Of a DNA stretch of 64,000 nt, positions 47,774 to 57,559 are shown piece by piece (position 1 is the stretch's first letter; each line of letters begins with the position of its first letter). Source of the stretch: Amphibacillus sediminis NBRC 103570 (GTDB lineage: Bacteria; Bacillota; Bacilli; Bacillales; Amphibacillaceae); NCBI RefSeq assembly GCF_001552275.1, contig NZ_BCQW01000005.1:1-64000 (forward strand). The letters are read 5' to 3'. The notes below the pieces were generated by a model. That model ran no database searches. It saw only the letters and a program-made list of their open reading frames with translations, and was not told the DNA's origin. A program made the position numbers and the translations under genes.

Positions 47774-48784
47774 TTAGCTTAAGTTTAAAATTATTCTTCC
47801 TATAACATTTGTCTCTAATAACAACGGTAGCGCATGCTCCAAGTCCTCCAAGCATACTTCCTTGGCTACAATTGTATCAAATTGTTGTACCGTTAATTTA
47901 AGATCTGTAGCCATTCGTTGCCAAACATGTTGTCTCACTTGCATCGGACAATAAACAGAATCAATTCCAATTAAATGAATCCCTCTTAAAATGAAGGGAT
48001 GCACTGAGGTAGGAACTTTAACTCCACCTGTTAAGCCACTGACTGCCACAGCTCCATTATAGTTAAGCTTGCTAATGATTGAGGCTAATGTTGAGCCACC
48101 GACAGGATCAACAGCTCCCGCCCACGTTTGACGATCAATGGTACGAAGTTTTTCACCTGTAACATCGGTACGATCAATTACTTTCTTTGCTCCAAGTTGA
48201 TACAACCAATCATGGGCTTTTACTTTTCCAGTACTTGCCTCAACATGATAGCCTAAATTAGCTAACATCGCCGTCGCAATACTACCCACTCCACCTGACG
48301 CACCTGTAACAAGTAGTTTACCTGATTCGGGCATAATTTGTTGTTGCTGTAATTGATCAATTGATAAGGCAGCAGTTAAACCAGCTGTTCCTAAGATCAT
48401 TGCCTGCTTTAAAGTAAGTCCTTCTGGTAATGGAATAACCCATTCAGCCTTAACTCTGGCATATTCACTATACCCCCCATCATGGCTCACCCCTAGGTCA
48501 TAGCTCGTTACAATAACTGGATCCCCTTCAGTAAAGCGATCATCACTCGATTCTACAACCTCTCCAGCCAAATCAATTCCTGGTGTAATTGGGTAATCCT
48601 TTATAATAGGGGTATTTTCCATATTCGCCATTGCATCTTTATAGTTAATGCCAGAATAGTGAACACGGATTAACACCTCACCTTCAGGAAGGTCATGAAT
48701 TGATAACTGCTGAACTTCTCCTTTAACTTGATCATTGCGCTTTGTAAGACGATAGGCTTTAAATGTATGTGTCAAATTTCTCAC
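47774..48784 (-). CDS. YhdH/AcuI-family NADPH-dependent quinone oxidoreductase (acrylyl-CoA reductase-like)
   Basis: A 336-residue zinc-independent medium-chain dehydrogenase/reductase. The N-terminal GroES-like part has VHYSGINYKDAMANMENTPIIKDYPITPGIDLAGEV; the Rossmann part has LLVTGASGGVGSIATAMLANLGYHVEASTGK, the NADPH-binding pattern of YhdH/AcuI proteins. The family reduces acryloyl-CoA or activated C=C bonds. The ATG at 48784 follows AGAGGTGAG. Single gene, matching Bacillus YhfP in type. The physiological substrate is unknown. Confidence 0.87.
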   Translation of the reverse strand: MRNLTHTFKAYRLTKRNDQVKGEVQQLSIHDLPEGEVLIRVHYSGINYKDAMANMENTPIIKDYPITPGIDLAGEVVESSDDRFTEGDPVIVTSYDLGVSHDGGYSEYARVKAEWVIPLPEGLTLKQAMILGTAGLTAALSIDQLQQQQIMPESGKLLVTGASGGVGSIATAMLANLGYHVEASTGKVKAHDWLYQLGAKKVIDRTDVTGEKLRTIDRQTWAGAVDPVGGSTLASIISKLNYNGAVAVSGLTGGVKVPTSVHPFILRGIHLIGIDSVYCPMQVRQHVWQRMATDLKLTVQQFDTIVAKEVCLEDLEHALPLLLETNVIGRIILNLS

Positions 48785-49069
48785 CTCTATATTATGATAC
48801 CTTGACTGTAGTGTATCTAATTGAGTGATACTCAGTCAAGAGAAATCAAATGCCTGGACTTTCGAACACCATTGATGCTATTGGAGTTTTTTATCTGGAT
48901 TATATTGACACACAATACAATATTTGATATTTTCATCGTGCAACAATTTAACTACAGAGTTGTTGATTTATATTTTCTCTAATAATGTAAAAAATACTAC
49001 TTACATAAGTACAACATCCGAGAAGCTTTCTAAGGTACATCTACTTTTAAAATCCTCCTCCAAGAAAGA

Positions 49070-49113
49070 TTAAACGGCCATAGTCCGATGGAATATAGGA
49101 CTACGACCGTCTA
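49070..49113 (-). terminator. Terminator of the queF-yhhQ operon
   Basis: On the minus strand AGACGGTCGTAGTCC and GGACTATGGCCGTTT form a long stem with T-rich flanks. The rest of the gap (48785-49069) is featureless. Confidence 0.75.
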
Positions 49114-49152
49114 ATTTATTTTACGTTATTTCCACTGTCTACTTGCTATCCC

Positions 49153-49791
49153 TTAGCCAATATTGGTTTGATCTGCTGGTAAGCTACTTGGTTTTTCTTT
49201 TCTAGCAATCCCAACTAACAAATAAACAAACGGTGTATCAACTATTGCTACTAAAAATTTAAAAAGATATTGTGTGACAATCATACCAATTAAAACATGA
49301 TTCGGTACGACACCTAAAAATGCCACAACAATAAAAATTGACGTATCAATTAACTGACTAAACATAGTAGAAGCTGTATTTCTTAGCCAGAGCTTCTTAC
49401 GTCCATGCTTTTCTTTCAACTTGTGAAAAACAGTAACATCTAGATGCTGACTAACGAGATACGCTGCTAAGCTAGCAAGTATAACGCGGAAGCTCCCGCC
49501 TAGAATTAGAGCAAATTCAGCCTGTAAATCAAAAGCGTTGGCAGATGGTAAATATATAGCTGCTAAAATAAACAATGAAGCAAGTATTTGAGTAAAGAAG
49601 CCTGCACGAACTGTTTTAACTGCGATTTCTCTACCATAGACTTCTCCAATGACATCCGTTATCAAATAGGTAAACACATAAACGATGGCTGCTGCAGGCA
49701 AAATAATCTCACCGATACTAAATAGTTTTACCGAAATAATATTAGACAGAACAAGCAAGCCAACAAATAGACCATTTAAATAAATTAACAT
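49153..49791 (-). CDS. yhhQ: Queuosine precursor transporter (YhhQ/QPTR family)
   Basis: A 212-residue integral membrane protein with about six segments that imports preQ0/preQ1. Family features seen: SNIISVKLFSIGEIILPAAAIVYVFTYLITDVIGEVYG near the start, LVSQHLDVTVFHKLKEKHGRKKLWLRNTASTMFSQLIDTSIFI in the middle. It is 43 bases after queF and under the same preQ1 riboswitch, which supports the substrate. Confidence 0.9.
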   Translation of the reverse strand: MLIYLNGLFVGLLVLSNIISVKLFSIGEIILPAAAIVYVFTYLITDVIGEVYGREIAVKTVRAGFFTQILASLFILAAIYLPSANAFDLQAEFALILGGSFRVILASLAAYLVSQHLDVTVFHKLKEKHGRKKLWLRNTASTMFSQLIDTSIFIVVAFLGVVPNHVLIGMIVTQYLFKFLVAIVDTPFVYLLVGIARKEKPSSLPADQTNIG

Positions 49792-49834
49792 ATTGCTTCT
49801 CTCCTTTTTTAGGAGACTTCAAAGCTTTCCCTCT

Positions 49835-50332
49835 TTAGCGATTATCAATCTTTTCTGGATATAGATCGTGGTTGAGCATACGATGCTCTGCCATTCGTTC
49901 ATACTTTGTACCTGGTTTGCCATAATTACAGTAAGGATCAATCGAAATGCCGCCACGTGGTGTAAACTTACCCCAAACTTCAATATAGCGAGGCTGCATT
50001 AAGGCGATAAGATCATTCATGATGATGTTCATACTATCCTCATGAAAGTCACCATGGTTCCGAAAACTAAATAAGTATAGTTTTAGTGACTTACTTTCAA
50101 CCATCTTTTGATCAGGTATATAACTAATATAGACGGTACCAAAATCCGGCTGATTTGTTTTAGGACAAAGTGTTGTAAACTCGGGACAATTAAATTTAAC
50201 AAAATAATCACGATCAACGTGTTTATTATCAAACGTCTCCAACACATCCGGGGTGTAATCAAAGGCGTAACGTGTTGCTTGATTTCCTAACAAAGATAAA
50301 TCCTTAAGTTCATGATCAGCTCGACCGCTCAT
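49835..50332 (-). CDS. queF: NADPH-dependent 7-cyano-7-deazaguanine (preQ0) reductase
   Basis: Reduces the nitrile of preQ0 to the amine preQ1 in queuosine synthesis. The 165-residue unimodular type has the catalytic Cys56 in [14 protein letters not shown] and the QueF motif from Glu79 ([21 protein letters not shown]). First gene after the riboswitch. With only QueF and a transporter here, the cell could take up preQ0 and reduce it, or the other que genes lie elsewhere. Confidence 0.95.
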   Translation of the reverse strand: MSGRADHELKDLSLLGNQATRYAFDYTPDVLETFDNKHVDRDYFVKFNCPEFTTLCPKTNQPDFGTVYISYIPDQKMVESKSLKLYLFSFRNHGDFHEDSMNIIMNDLIALMQPRYIEVWGKFTPRGGISIDPYCNYGKPGTKYERMAEHRMLNHDLYPEKIDNR

Positions 50333-50360
50333 CTTATAACCTCCTTTAACCGTTTAGCTA

Positions 50361-50392
50361 CAAACAAAAAACCATACCCGCTAAGGATATGG
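50361..50392 (-). terminator. Expression-platform terminator of the preQ1 riboswitch
   Basis: On the minus strand CCATATCC-ttagc-GGGTATGG is followed by TTTTTTG, between the aptamer and the queF start. Confidence 0.85.
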
Positions 50393-50412
50393 CTTGTTAA
50401 CGTCATATGCCC

Positions 50413-50449
50413 TTAGTTTTTTATAGAGGGTTTAAGCTAAGAACCTCTC
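50413..50449 (-). promoter_or_regulatory. PreQ1-I riboswitch aptamer
   Basis: The minus strand reads AGAGGTTCTTAGC, then CCCTCT and ATAAAAAACTAA, the class I preQ1 aptamer: P1 AGAGG/CCTCT, a small loop, and the A-rich tail whose CTAA pairs back to the loop. A terminator follows, so preQ1 should shut off queF-yhhQ by early termination. Confidence 0.93.
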
Positions 50450-50486
50450 CCGATAATTTGGGATTAATCTATTCCACTATCGAGCT

Positions 50487-50515
50487 ATTATACTGATATC
50501 TTTTACGCTTGTCAA
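50487..50515 (-). promoter_or_regulatory. Consensus sigma-A promoter of queF-yhhQ
   Basis: On the minus strand TTGACA, 17 bases, TATAAT; a perfect consensus located 38 bases ahead of the riboswitch aptamer and directly after the end of argD. Confidence 0.92.
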
Positions 50516-50525
50516 CAACAATTAA

Positions 50526-51713
50526 TCATGAAACAAATAGTTGCCTTAATATCTCAATAGCATGATCCAGCTCAGCTTCACTTGCGGTTAATGGTGGCAA
50601 TAAACGGATCACATCTGGACCTGTCGGTAGCATTAAGAAATGATAGTGTTCACGAGCGCGATTTACATAGTCAATGACTTGACCTTCTATTTCAATCCCA
50701 ATTAAAAAGCCTTGACCACGAATCATCTTTATAATGTCACTTTGTTTACTAAGTTGATCTAATGCTGTCCAAAAGTAAGTGACACGCTTTTGTAGCTGTG
50801 AGAAAAAGCTTGGCGCTGTCAATTGTTCTAATGTTGCCAAACCAGCTGTTGTAGCTATGGGGTTCCCACCAAAAGTTGACCCATGTGTACCTGGCGACAG
50901 AGCTTGAGCTACATTGGCCTTTGCCAAAACTGCACCGATAGGAAAGCCTGAGCCTAGCCCTTTTGCTACTGTAATTACATCCGGCTCAAAGTTATACTGC
51001 TGATAAGCAAAGAGCTTTCCTGTTCTTCCCATACCTGTTTGGACCTCATCAACAATAATCAATATATCATGCTGATGACAAATGGCAACAAGCTTATCGA
51101 CCCATTTTTGATCTGCAGGAATCACGCCACCCTCACCTTGAACTAACTCAAGCATAACCGCAATTGGTTTTAATTGCGCTAAATCATCTAATTCTGAAAG
51201 GTTGTTATATGTTAAATAACGAAACCCAGGAAGCTGTGGTCCAAAGCCATCTTTTAGTTTTTCCTGTCCTGTCGCGGATAAAGTGGCCAGTGTACGTCCA
51301 TGGAAAGATTGCTGGAAGGTCACGATTTCAATCTGATTCGTTTGCTTCACTTTCTGTGCATAGCGACGTACTAATTTAATTGCGGCTTCATTGGCTTCTG
51401 CCCCACTATTGCCGAAGAAAACTTGATCAAAGCAACTCTGGGATACAAGACACTGCGCAAGCTGCTCTTGACTTGGGATATGATAAAAGTTCGAACAATG
51501 CCACAATAAATCTAACTGTGCCATAATGGCTTGCTGGACTGCTGGTGGTCGGTGTCCTAAATTACATGTTGCAATACCAGAAGTAAAATCGAGATATTCA
51601 GTTCCCTGCTGATCCCACACTTTGCTGCCTTGCCCCTTGACAAGAGTAATAGGGAATCGATTATAGGTAGGCATGACGGCTTGAACGAATTCAGTCTCAA
51701 TTTGCTTAGACAT
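50526..51713 (-). CDS. argD: Acetylornithine aminotransferase
   Basis: PLP enzyme making N-acetylornithine from the semialdehyde and glutamate. 395 residues of class III aminotransferase: YLDFTSGIATCNLGH, FGNSGAEANEAAIKL, ELVQGEGGV, IIVDEVQTGMGRTG, and the PLP lysine in TVAKGLGSGFPIGAVL. The start overlaps the argB end by eight bases. Last gene of argC-J-B-D. Confidence 0.93.
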   Translation of the reverse strand: MSKQIETEFVQAVMPTYNRFPITLVKGQGSKVWDQQGTEYLDFTSGIATCNLGHRPPAVQQAIMAQLDLLWHCSNFYHIPSQEQLAQCLVSQSCFDQVFFGNSGAEANEAAIKLVRRYAQKVKQTNQIEIVTFQQSFHGRTLATLSATGQEKLKDGFGPQLPGFRYLTYNNLSELDDLAQLKPIAVMLELVQGEGGVIPADQKWVDKLVAICHQHDILIIVDEVQTGMGRTGKLFAYQQYNFEPDVITVAKGLGSGFPIGAVLAKANVAQALSPGTHGSTFGGNPIATTAGLATLEQLTAPSFFSQLQKRVTYFWTALDQLSKQSDIIKMIRGQGFLIGIEIEGQVIDYVNRAREHYHFLMLPTGPDVIRLLPPLTASEAELDHAIEILRQLFVS

Positions 51714-52494
51714 GTGAAACCTCCTTTAAACAGATTCGTGTTCCTACTGCTTTACCATCGATAAATTTAATCAGACCATTACTTTCATGTCCATTTACAA
51801 TGACAGCTTTCGGGACACCAGAAGCTAAGCCTGTCAGTGCTGCTTTAACTTTTGGCACCATGCCACCATGAATGACTTCCTGCTCGATGAGTTGAGTAAT
51901 CTGCGTTTGATTGACCATTGACAATACACTGTCCCCATGGCAAATTCCCTGAATATCACTAATAAAACAAAGTGGAGCTTTAAGTTCGGCAGCAATCGCT
52001 GCTGCTGCCGTATCTGCGTTAATATTATAGCGTTGTTGATCTAACCCGATTGCAATAGGTGAGATAACTGGAATATAATTTTGTTCGGCTATCGTTTGGA
52101 TTAACTCAATGTTGACCTTTTTGACTTGGCCGACATAACCAACCTGATTAGCCTGTTCGACTGGAGCCGCTTCAATTAAATGACCATCAATGCCACTCAT
52201 TCCAACAGCTTGTGCATTTTGTTCGATTAACTTACGGACAATTTGTTTATTCACTGAACCACTTAGTACCATTTCAACCACATCTAAAACTTCATTAGTC
52301 GTAACACGTAACCCATCAATAAATGTAGTGGATACATTCATTTGCTCTAATTGTGAAGAAATCATTGGTCCTCCACCATGAACAATTACCGGTTTAACTT
52401 GCTTGTTTTTTTGTAGTTGGAGAATACTTTTAAAAAACTGATCAGGTAATTCATCAACAATACTGCCACCACATTTTATAACGATATAGGACAT
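51706..52494 (-). CDS. argB: N-acetylglutamate kinase
   Basis: Phosphorylates N-acetylglutamate. Amino-acid-kinase fold with MSYIVIKCGGSIVDELP at the N-terminus, VIVHGGGPMISSQL near residue 45, and INADTAAAAIAAEL with the late ISDIQGI segment. I prefer the ATG at 52494 (263 residues), preceded by AAAGGGGAG; the frame is open to 52524. It is separated from argJ by about 175 bases that hold no gene, so a second promoter is possible. Confidence 0.92.
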   Translation of the reverse strand: MSYIVIKCGGSIVDELPDQFFKSILQLQKNKQVKPVIVHGGGPMISSQLEQMNVSTTFIDGLRVTTNEVLDVVEMVLSGSVNKQIVRKLIEQNAQAVGMSGIDGHLIEAAPVEQANQVGYVGQVKKVNIELIQTIAEQNYIPVISPIAIGLDQQRYNINADTAAAAIAAELKAPLCFISDIQGICHGDSVLSMVNQTQITQLIEQEVIHGGMVPKVKAALTGLASGVPKAVIVNGHESNGLIKFIDGKAVGTRICLKEVSHV

Positions 52495-52669
52495 ATCCAA
52501 ACTCCCCTTTAAGTTCGTGTTCAAAAAACTTAGAAAATCTCATATTCGCTCGTCTTTTAGTGAATATGTTAGTTTTTCTTATACTTCGCCCTTCAAGATT
52601 CCCACTACGTCGAATGGCTTCTTTGCTTTAATTTTAATACTTTATTAACATGTACATTAGAAATATCTT

Positions 52670-53899
52670 TTAAGTACGATATGATGCATTTATTCTGACA
52701 TACTCATAGGAAAGATCACAGCCCCAGCCAATTGCTTGCCCTGACCCCTCTCCTACAGCGATAACAATAGTGACATCGTCTTGGCTGAGATAAGCCTTTG
52801 CTTCGGCTTCACTGAAGCTAACAGGCTCAGCAGCTTTCACTACGGTAATCTCTCCAAGTTTAACGTCCACTTGACTCGGAGAAATTGGCACACCACTGTA
52901 ACCTATTGCCGTGATAATTCTACCCCAATTCGCATCTGAACCGTGAATAGCTGTTTTAACTAAGTTCGAACCAATAACCGACTTACCAATTTGGCGAGCT
53001 TGATCATCGGTTTCGGCACCAACCACTTGAACCTCAATAAGCCTTGTCGCCCCCTCACCATCTCTCGCAATCTCCTTAGCCAAGGTTTGACAAACAAACT
53101 TAAGTGCATGAACAAATTCTGACCATTGTGGATGATTCGGCTCTAGTGGGGTATGTTCAACTTGGCCATTAGCTAAAACAAGGACCATATCATTTGTACT
53201 TGTATCCCCGTCCACTGTAATCATGTTAAATGACTCATCGGTTACTTGCTTCAAGGCAGCCTCTAAAGCATCGGGTTCTACACAGGCATCTGTTGTCACA
53301 AAACTTAACATAGTTGCCATATTAGGATTAATCATACCAGAGCCTTTGGCAGCTCCCGCTAACGTCACTTTTTTACCGTCTATTTCAATCGTTACAGCAA
53401 GTCCTTTTTCCTTGGTATCCGTAGTTAAAATGGCTGTTTCAAATGAATCACTTGTTTGTACCATCGGATCAATTTGATGAATTCCATCACGGATCACAGG
53501 CATTGGTAATAGCTCTCCAATTAGACCCGTTGATGATACGGCTGCATAATGAGCTGGGATATTAAAGCGTTCAGCTATTAACTGACGCATTTCATAGGCA
53601 TCTTCAAGACCTTGCTCTCCCGTGCAGGCATTGGCAATACCTGAATTAACAATTAAGGCTTGAAGTTTATTTTCGACTGCTATACTTTCTTGCGTGACTT
53701 TTAGCGGAGCAGCCTGAAAGCTATTAGTGGTATAAACACCAGCCGCATAAGCAGGTGACTCTGAATATAGCCAAGCTAAGTCTAATTTTTTCTTTCGAAT
53801 CCCACAGTGTAAGCCCCCAGCTTGAAACCCTTTAGGAGAAGCTATATTGCCGTGCTCGATTAGGGTTATTTTATCTGTCAATGTTGCTAATTTCATCAT
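52670..53899 (-). CDS. argJ: Bifunctional ornithine acetyltransferase/N-acetylglutamate synthase
   Basis: Recycles the acetyl group from acetylornithine to glutamate. The 409-residue precursor carries the self-cleavage motif AKGSGMINPNMATMLSF, cut between Ala and Thr to give alpha and beta chains. GLHCGIRKKKLDLAWLYSE at the start and GSDANWGRIITAIGYSG near the end are family features. It is 11 bases after argC. Confidence 0.95.
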   Translation of the reverse strand: MMKLATLTDKITLIEHGNIASPKGFQAGGLHCGIRKKKLDLAWLYSESPAYAAGVYTTNSFQAAPLKVTQESIAVENKLQALIVNSGIANACTGEQGLEDAYEMRQLIAERFNIPAHYAAVSSTGLIGELLPMPVIRDGIHQIDPMVQTSDSFETAILTTDTKEKGLAVTIEIDGKKVTLAGAAKGSGMINPNMATMLSFVTTDACVEPDALEAALKQVTDESFNMITVDGDTSTNDMVLVLANGQVEHTPLEPNHPQWSEFVHALKFVCQTLAKEIARDGEGATRLIEVQVVGAETDDQARQIGKSVIGSNLVKTAIHGSDANWGRIITAIGYSGVPISPSQVDVKLGEITVVKAAEPVSFSEAEAKAYLSQDDVTIVIAVGEGSGQAIGWGCDLSYEYVRINASYRT

Positions 53900-53910
53900 G
53901 GTTAACCTCC

Positions 53911-54948
53911 TTAAGGATAAAGCGGAATCTGATTTAAGCCTGTCTGTTCATCCCAATTAAATAAAATATTCATATTTTGGATCGCTTGCCCTGCGGCTCC
54001 TTTAACTAAATTATCAATAACTGAAACGACAATTAACTTACCCGTCCTTTGATCAATATGTAGCGCTATGTCACAGTAATTACTGCCATACACGTGTTTC
54101 GTTGCAGGTATCGTTCCGTTACTTCGAATTCTAATAAATGGATCATCTTGGTAAAACGTTTGATATCGTTCTATTAGTTCAGCTTGACTGATTTCTTTTG
54201 CTAGATCTGCATAGATGGTTGTCATAATCCCCCGTGTCATCGGGACAATATGTGGTGTGAAGTTAAGTTGAATCGGCTGGTCTACAGTTTCTGAAAGGTA
54301 ACGCTCCATTTCCGGAATATGCTTATGTTGTCCAAGTTGGTAGGCAACTACATTCTCATTCATTTCAGAGTAATGCATCGTTAATGACGTACTCCTTCCA
54401 GCACCTGATGTTCCTGTCTTTCCGTCAACGATAATTGAGCTTGCTTTGATTTTATTTGATTGAAGTGCTGGAATTAAGCCTAGTAAAGTAGCTGTCGGAT
54501 AACAACCCGGGTTGGCGATTAAGCGTGCCTTCTTTATCTGTTCACGATAGATCTCACTTAATCCGTAAACCGCCTGATCTAAATACAATTGATCCGCAGC
54601 TTGATAACCATACCAATCTTGATATTGCTCACGATTATTTAAGCGAAAATCGCCAGATAGATCGATACAAATAATACCCTGCTCAATGAAACTTGGTGCA
54701 AGTTTGCTGCTAACACTAGTTGGTGTTGCAAAAAAGATAAGATCAACATTATCAATCATTTCATCTAACTTAAGCTCATCCATCGGTTGGTCAACAATCG
54801 TAATTAGATGCGGATACACCTGTGACAACGCAACGCCGGCTTGTGAATGTGAAATGACTTGCTCTAGCTTTACATAGGGATGATGATGCAAAAAGCGGGT
54901 AAGTTCCACAGCACCATATCCCGTTCCCCCTACTACTGCTACTTTCAT
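53911..54948 (-). CDS. argC: N-acetyl-gamma-glutamyl-phosphate reductase
   Basis: NADPH-dependent reduction of acetylglutamyl phosphate. The ATG at 54948 (345 residues, MKVAVVGGTGYGAVELTRFLHHHP) is chosen; a TTG six codons upstream is unlikely. The active-site Cys is in LIANPGCYPTATLLGLIP and the general-base His in YQLGQHKHIPEME. First gene of the arginine operon, with ARG boxes over its promoter. Confidence 0.94.
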   Translation of the reverse strand: MKVAVVGGTGYGAVELTRFLHHHPYVKLEQVISHSQAGVALSQVYPHLITIVDQPMDELKLDEMIDNVDLIFFATPTSVSSKLAPSFIEQGIICIDLSGDFRLNNREQYQDWYGYQAADQLYLDQAVYGLSEIYREQIKKARLIANPGCYPTATLLGLIPALQSNKIKASSIIVDGKTGTSGAGRSTSLTMHYSEMNENVVAYQLGQHKHIPEMERYLSETVDQPIQLNFTPHIVPMTRGIMTTIYADLAKEISQAELIERYQTFYQDDPFIRIRSNGTIPATKHVYGSNYCDIALHIDQRTGKLIVVSVIDNLVKGAAGQAIQNMNILFNWDEQTGLNQIPLYP

Positions 54949-54989
54949 CTCTTTAAACACTTCCAATCCGATCTTGTTTGTGGTTAATT

Positions 54990-55018
54990 ATTATACTTTA
55001 AAATGAATTTTTATACAA
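54990..55018 (-). promoter_or_regulatory. Promoter and overlapping ARG box of the arginine operon
   Basis: On the minus strand TTGTAT, 17 bases, TATAAT. The spacer and -35 contain TGTATAAAAATTCATT, which matches the ArgR/AhrC operator half-site pattern, so the repressor with arginine would block RNA polymerase. Confidence 0.75.
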
Positions 55019-55049
55019 TAGATATCAACTATTTTATTAAAAAAATAAT

Positions 55050-55087
55050 TAGAGCTGAATAATTATACATAATAAATGTAAATTCAT
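55050..55087. promoter_or_regulatory. Second ARG-box-like pair upstream of argC
   Basis: On the minus strand AATGAATTTACATTTATTAT and then TATAATTATTCA form A/T-rich imperfect palindromes like tandem ArgR sites, about 60 bases upstream of the promoter-proximal box. The rest of this gap up to the mccB terminator shows nothing. Confidence 0.55.
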
Positions 55088-55269
55088 TTATTTTAATCTT
55101 TCTTGTTTTGCCAACACGGATAGGTTATTAAATTGAATCAACTATTGTTCTATTAGAACAAGCAGATCAAAATAAGATCATTTTGATAAATTGAGGCAAA
55201 TGTCTTTAAATCGGTGAGCAGCCGTAAAACATGTTGAAATAGTATGTGACGCTTTGATTTTAGGCAATA

Positions 55270-55305
55270 ACAAGCACGTAGATTTATAATGTCTACGTGC
55301 TTGTT
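55270..55305 (-). terminator. Terminator of the yrrT-mccA-mccB operon
   Basis: ACAAGCACGTAGA and TCTACGTGCTTGT form a 13-bp stem about 90 bases past the mccB stop, with T residues following on the minus strand. Confidence 0.75.
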
Positions 55306-55394
55306 TCGGGTCTATTACACAGATTCAGTTTTTTAACCTTTTTTACTAAATGACTAATGTATAGTCCTAATTAGTGCCTGCATGCTTATTCATG

Positions 55395-56537
55395 CTATTC
55401 ATAACTTTTTAATGCTTGAGCTAAATCTTCAATTAAATCGTCAATATCCTCTATACCAACCGATAAACGTACTAGTCCATCTGTTATACCAAGCATTAAC
55501 CGGCGTGATCTTGGTATCGATGCATGTGTCATTTTTGCAGGGATCGAAATGAGACTTTCCACTGCACCAAGGCTTTCAGCTAAGGTAAAATAGTTAACTC
55601 GATCCACTACTTGATCTGCTTTTTCTTCACTTCCAACATCGAAGGAAATCATTCCACCAAAGCCTCTTGTCTGCTTTTCTGCCACTTCATGCCCAGTATG
55701 TTGTACTAGTCCTGGATAAAAGACTTTAGCCACGTCTGGATGATTCATTAAAAAGTTAGCAATATGTTGTGCATTGGACTCAATTGCTTCCATTCTGATC
55801 CCCAAAGTTTTAATGCCACGTAATAATAACCAAGCATCTTGAGGGCCTAGAATTGAGCCAATAGAATTCTGAATGAAGTGTAGCTCTTCCGCCAATGCTT
55901 CTGTGTTAACCACCACCAAACCAGCTACAACATCACTATGTCCACCAATGTACTTGGTTGCACTATGCACGACAATATCAGCTCCAAGATCAATGGGGTT
56001 TTGAAAATAGGGTGTGGCAAAGGTATTATCAACAATCAATTTTAGCTTTTTCGAATGCGTAAACGCTGCTACTGCATTAATATCCGTAATTTTTAATAAT
56101 GGGTTTGTTGGCGACTCTATAAAAACCGCTTTCGTTTCGGGTTGAGCCGCCTTCTTAACCTCTTTAAGATCTGAGGTATCGACAAAGCTATAGTTTAACT
56201 TAAACCTTTCTAGTACTCTAGTCATTAAACGGTAAGAGCCACCATATACATCATCTGTAACAATGATATGATCACCCGGCTCAAATAGCATCATCACACT
56301 TGTGATTGCTGCCATACCTGAAGCAAAAGCAAATCCTGCTGTTCCATTTTCAAGTTCTGCTATTGTTGTTTCAAGTGCATGTCTCGTTGGGTTTCCTGTT
56401 CTAGAGTACTCGTAACCAGTATGTTTGCCTGCCTCTGGCTGTTTATATGTGCTAACCTGAAAAATTGGTACAGAAACTGCCCCTGTTTGGTTATCCCCAG
56501 TAATACCCGCATGAATCATTTTTGTTTTTTTCCGCAT
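55395..56537 (-). CDS. mccB: Cystathionine gamma-lyase/homocysteine gamma-lyase
   Basis: PLP enzyme of reverse transsulfuration (cystathionine to cysteine). 380 residues of the Cys/Met-metabolism family: YEYSRTGNPTRHALE, ASGMAAI, the PLP lysine in VVHSATKYIGGHSDVVAG, and the closing ESLISIPAKMTHASIPRSRR segment. It begins on the base next to the mccA stop, so the two are tightly coupled. Confidence 0.9.
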   Translation of the reverse strand: MRKKTKMIHAGITGDNQTGAVSVPIFQVSTYKQPEAGKHTGYEYSRTGNPTRHALETTIAELENGTAGFAFASGMAAITSVMMLFEPGDHIIVTDDVYGGSYRLMTRVLERFKLNYSFVDTSDLKEVKKAAQPETKAVFIESPTNPLLKITDINAVAAFTHSKKLKLIVDNTFATPYFQNPIDLGADIVVHSATKYIGGHSDVVAGLVVVNTEALAEELHFIQNSIGSILGPQDAWLLLRGIKTLGIRMEAIESNAQHIANFLMNHPDVAKVFYPGLVQHTGHEVAEKQTRGFGGMISFDVGSEEKADQVVDRVNYFTLAESLGAVESLISIPAKMTHASIPRSRRLMLGITDGLVRLSVGIEDIDDLIEDLAQALKSYE

Positions 56538-57470
56538 CTAGACTCCTCCTTGATAAATCTGCTTACTTAAGTAGCGCTCACTACTGTCCGGAAAAACCGT
56601 GACAATATGTGTGTGGGGTTTTGCTTTTTCCGCTTCTTTAACAGCTGCATACATTGCCGCACCAGATGAACTTCCAACGAGTAATCCTTCTTTTTTAGTG
56701 AGCAAGCTCACATAGTTGAACGAATGTTGATCTGGAACTGTATAAATACTGTCAAAATGATCTCTATTCATATAGGGTGGTAGGATTTCCATACCAATCC
56801 CCTCCGTTTTATGTGAACCAGCAGCACCACCGCCGATAATCGATCCCTCAGGTTCAACAATGACCGTTCTTATCATGTGATTCCGTTCTTTTAAATAACG
56901 AGCCGTCCCAGTAAATGTCCCCCCAGTTCCAGCTCCTGCTACAAAGATATCAATTTCTCCTTGTAACTCGCCCCATAGCTCTGGTGCAAGTGTTCGATAG
57001 TATGCTTCTGGATTAAGAGGGTTCTCAAATTGCTGGGGCAAATAGCTGCCGGGATAGTTTTGTTGAAGTTCCTTTGCCTTCCTTACAGCTCCTTGCATTC
57101 CTTCTGCCGACTCAGTATGCACAATCTCAGCACCAAGCGCTCTCATTAACTCCTGTTTTTCAATACTAAATTTTTCTGGCACACAAAAAATAACGCGCAG
57201 ATCATATTTGATTGCAGCTAAAGCTATACCAATACCTGTATTCCCTGCAGTTGGCTCAATTATTGTGCCACCAACGTTAAGCTTACCCTCTGCTATCGCT
57301 TCTTCTACAATAGCTTGACCAAGGCGGTCTTTGATACTGCCACCTGGATTAAAATATTCCAATTTAGCAAAAATTTTAGTACCATTTACTTGTGAAAAGC
57401 TCTTTAATTCAAGCAATGGTGTATTTCCAATCGTCTCATTAATGCTTTTAAATAATGGCAATACTTTCAC
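56538..57470 (-). CDS. mccA: CysK-like cystathionine beta-synthase (MccA type)
   Basis: PLP enzyme joining O-acetylserine and homocysteine. 310 residues of the cysteine synthase fold: IGNTPLLELKSF, PLP lysine in GGSIKDRLGQAIVEEA, phosphate-binding loop EPTAGNTGIGIALAA, and GAGTGGTFTGTARYL. The mccB partner next door distinguishes it from the housekeeping CysK. Confidence 0.88.
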   Translation of the reverse strand: MKVLPLFKSINETIGNTPLLELKSFSQVNGTKIFAKLEYFNPGGSIKDRLGQAIVEEAIAEGKLNVGGTIIEPTAGNTGIGIALAAIKYDLRVIFCVPEKFSIEKQELMRALGAEIVHTESAEGMQGAVRKAKELQQNYPGSYLPQQFENPLNPEAYYRTLAPELWGELQGEIDIFVAGAGTGGTFTGTARYLKERNHMIRTVIVEPEGSIIGGGAAGSHKTEGIGMEILPPYMNRDHFDSIYTVPDQHSFNYVSLLTKKEGLLVGSSSGAAMYAAVKEAEKAKPHTHIVTVFPDSSERYLSKQIYQGGV

Positions 57471-57559
57471 TCACTTTCAAATGCTTCTGGCCATTACTCG
57501 CATCCATGCCCTGTAAGCATCTGCTTAGTTTAACCTTAAACCTTTCCATAACAATGGTC

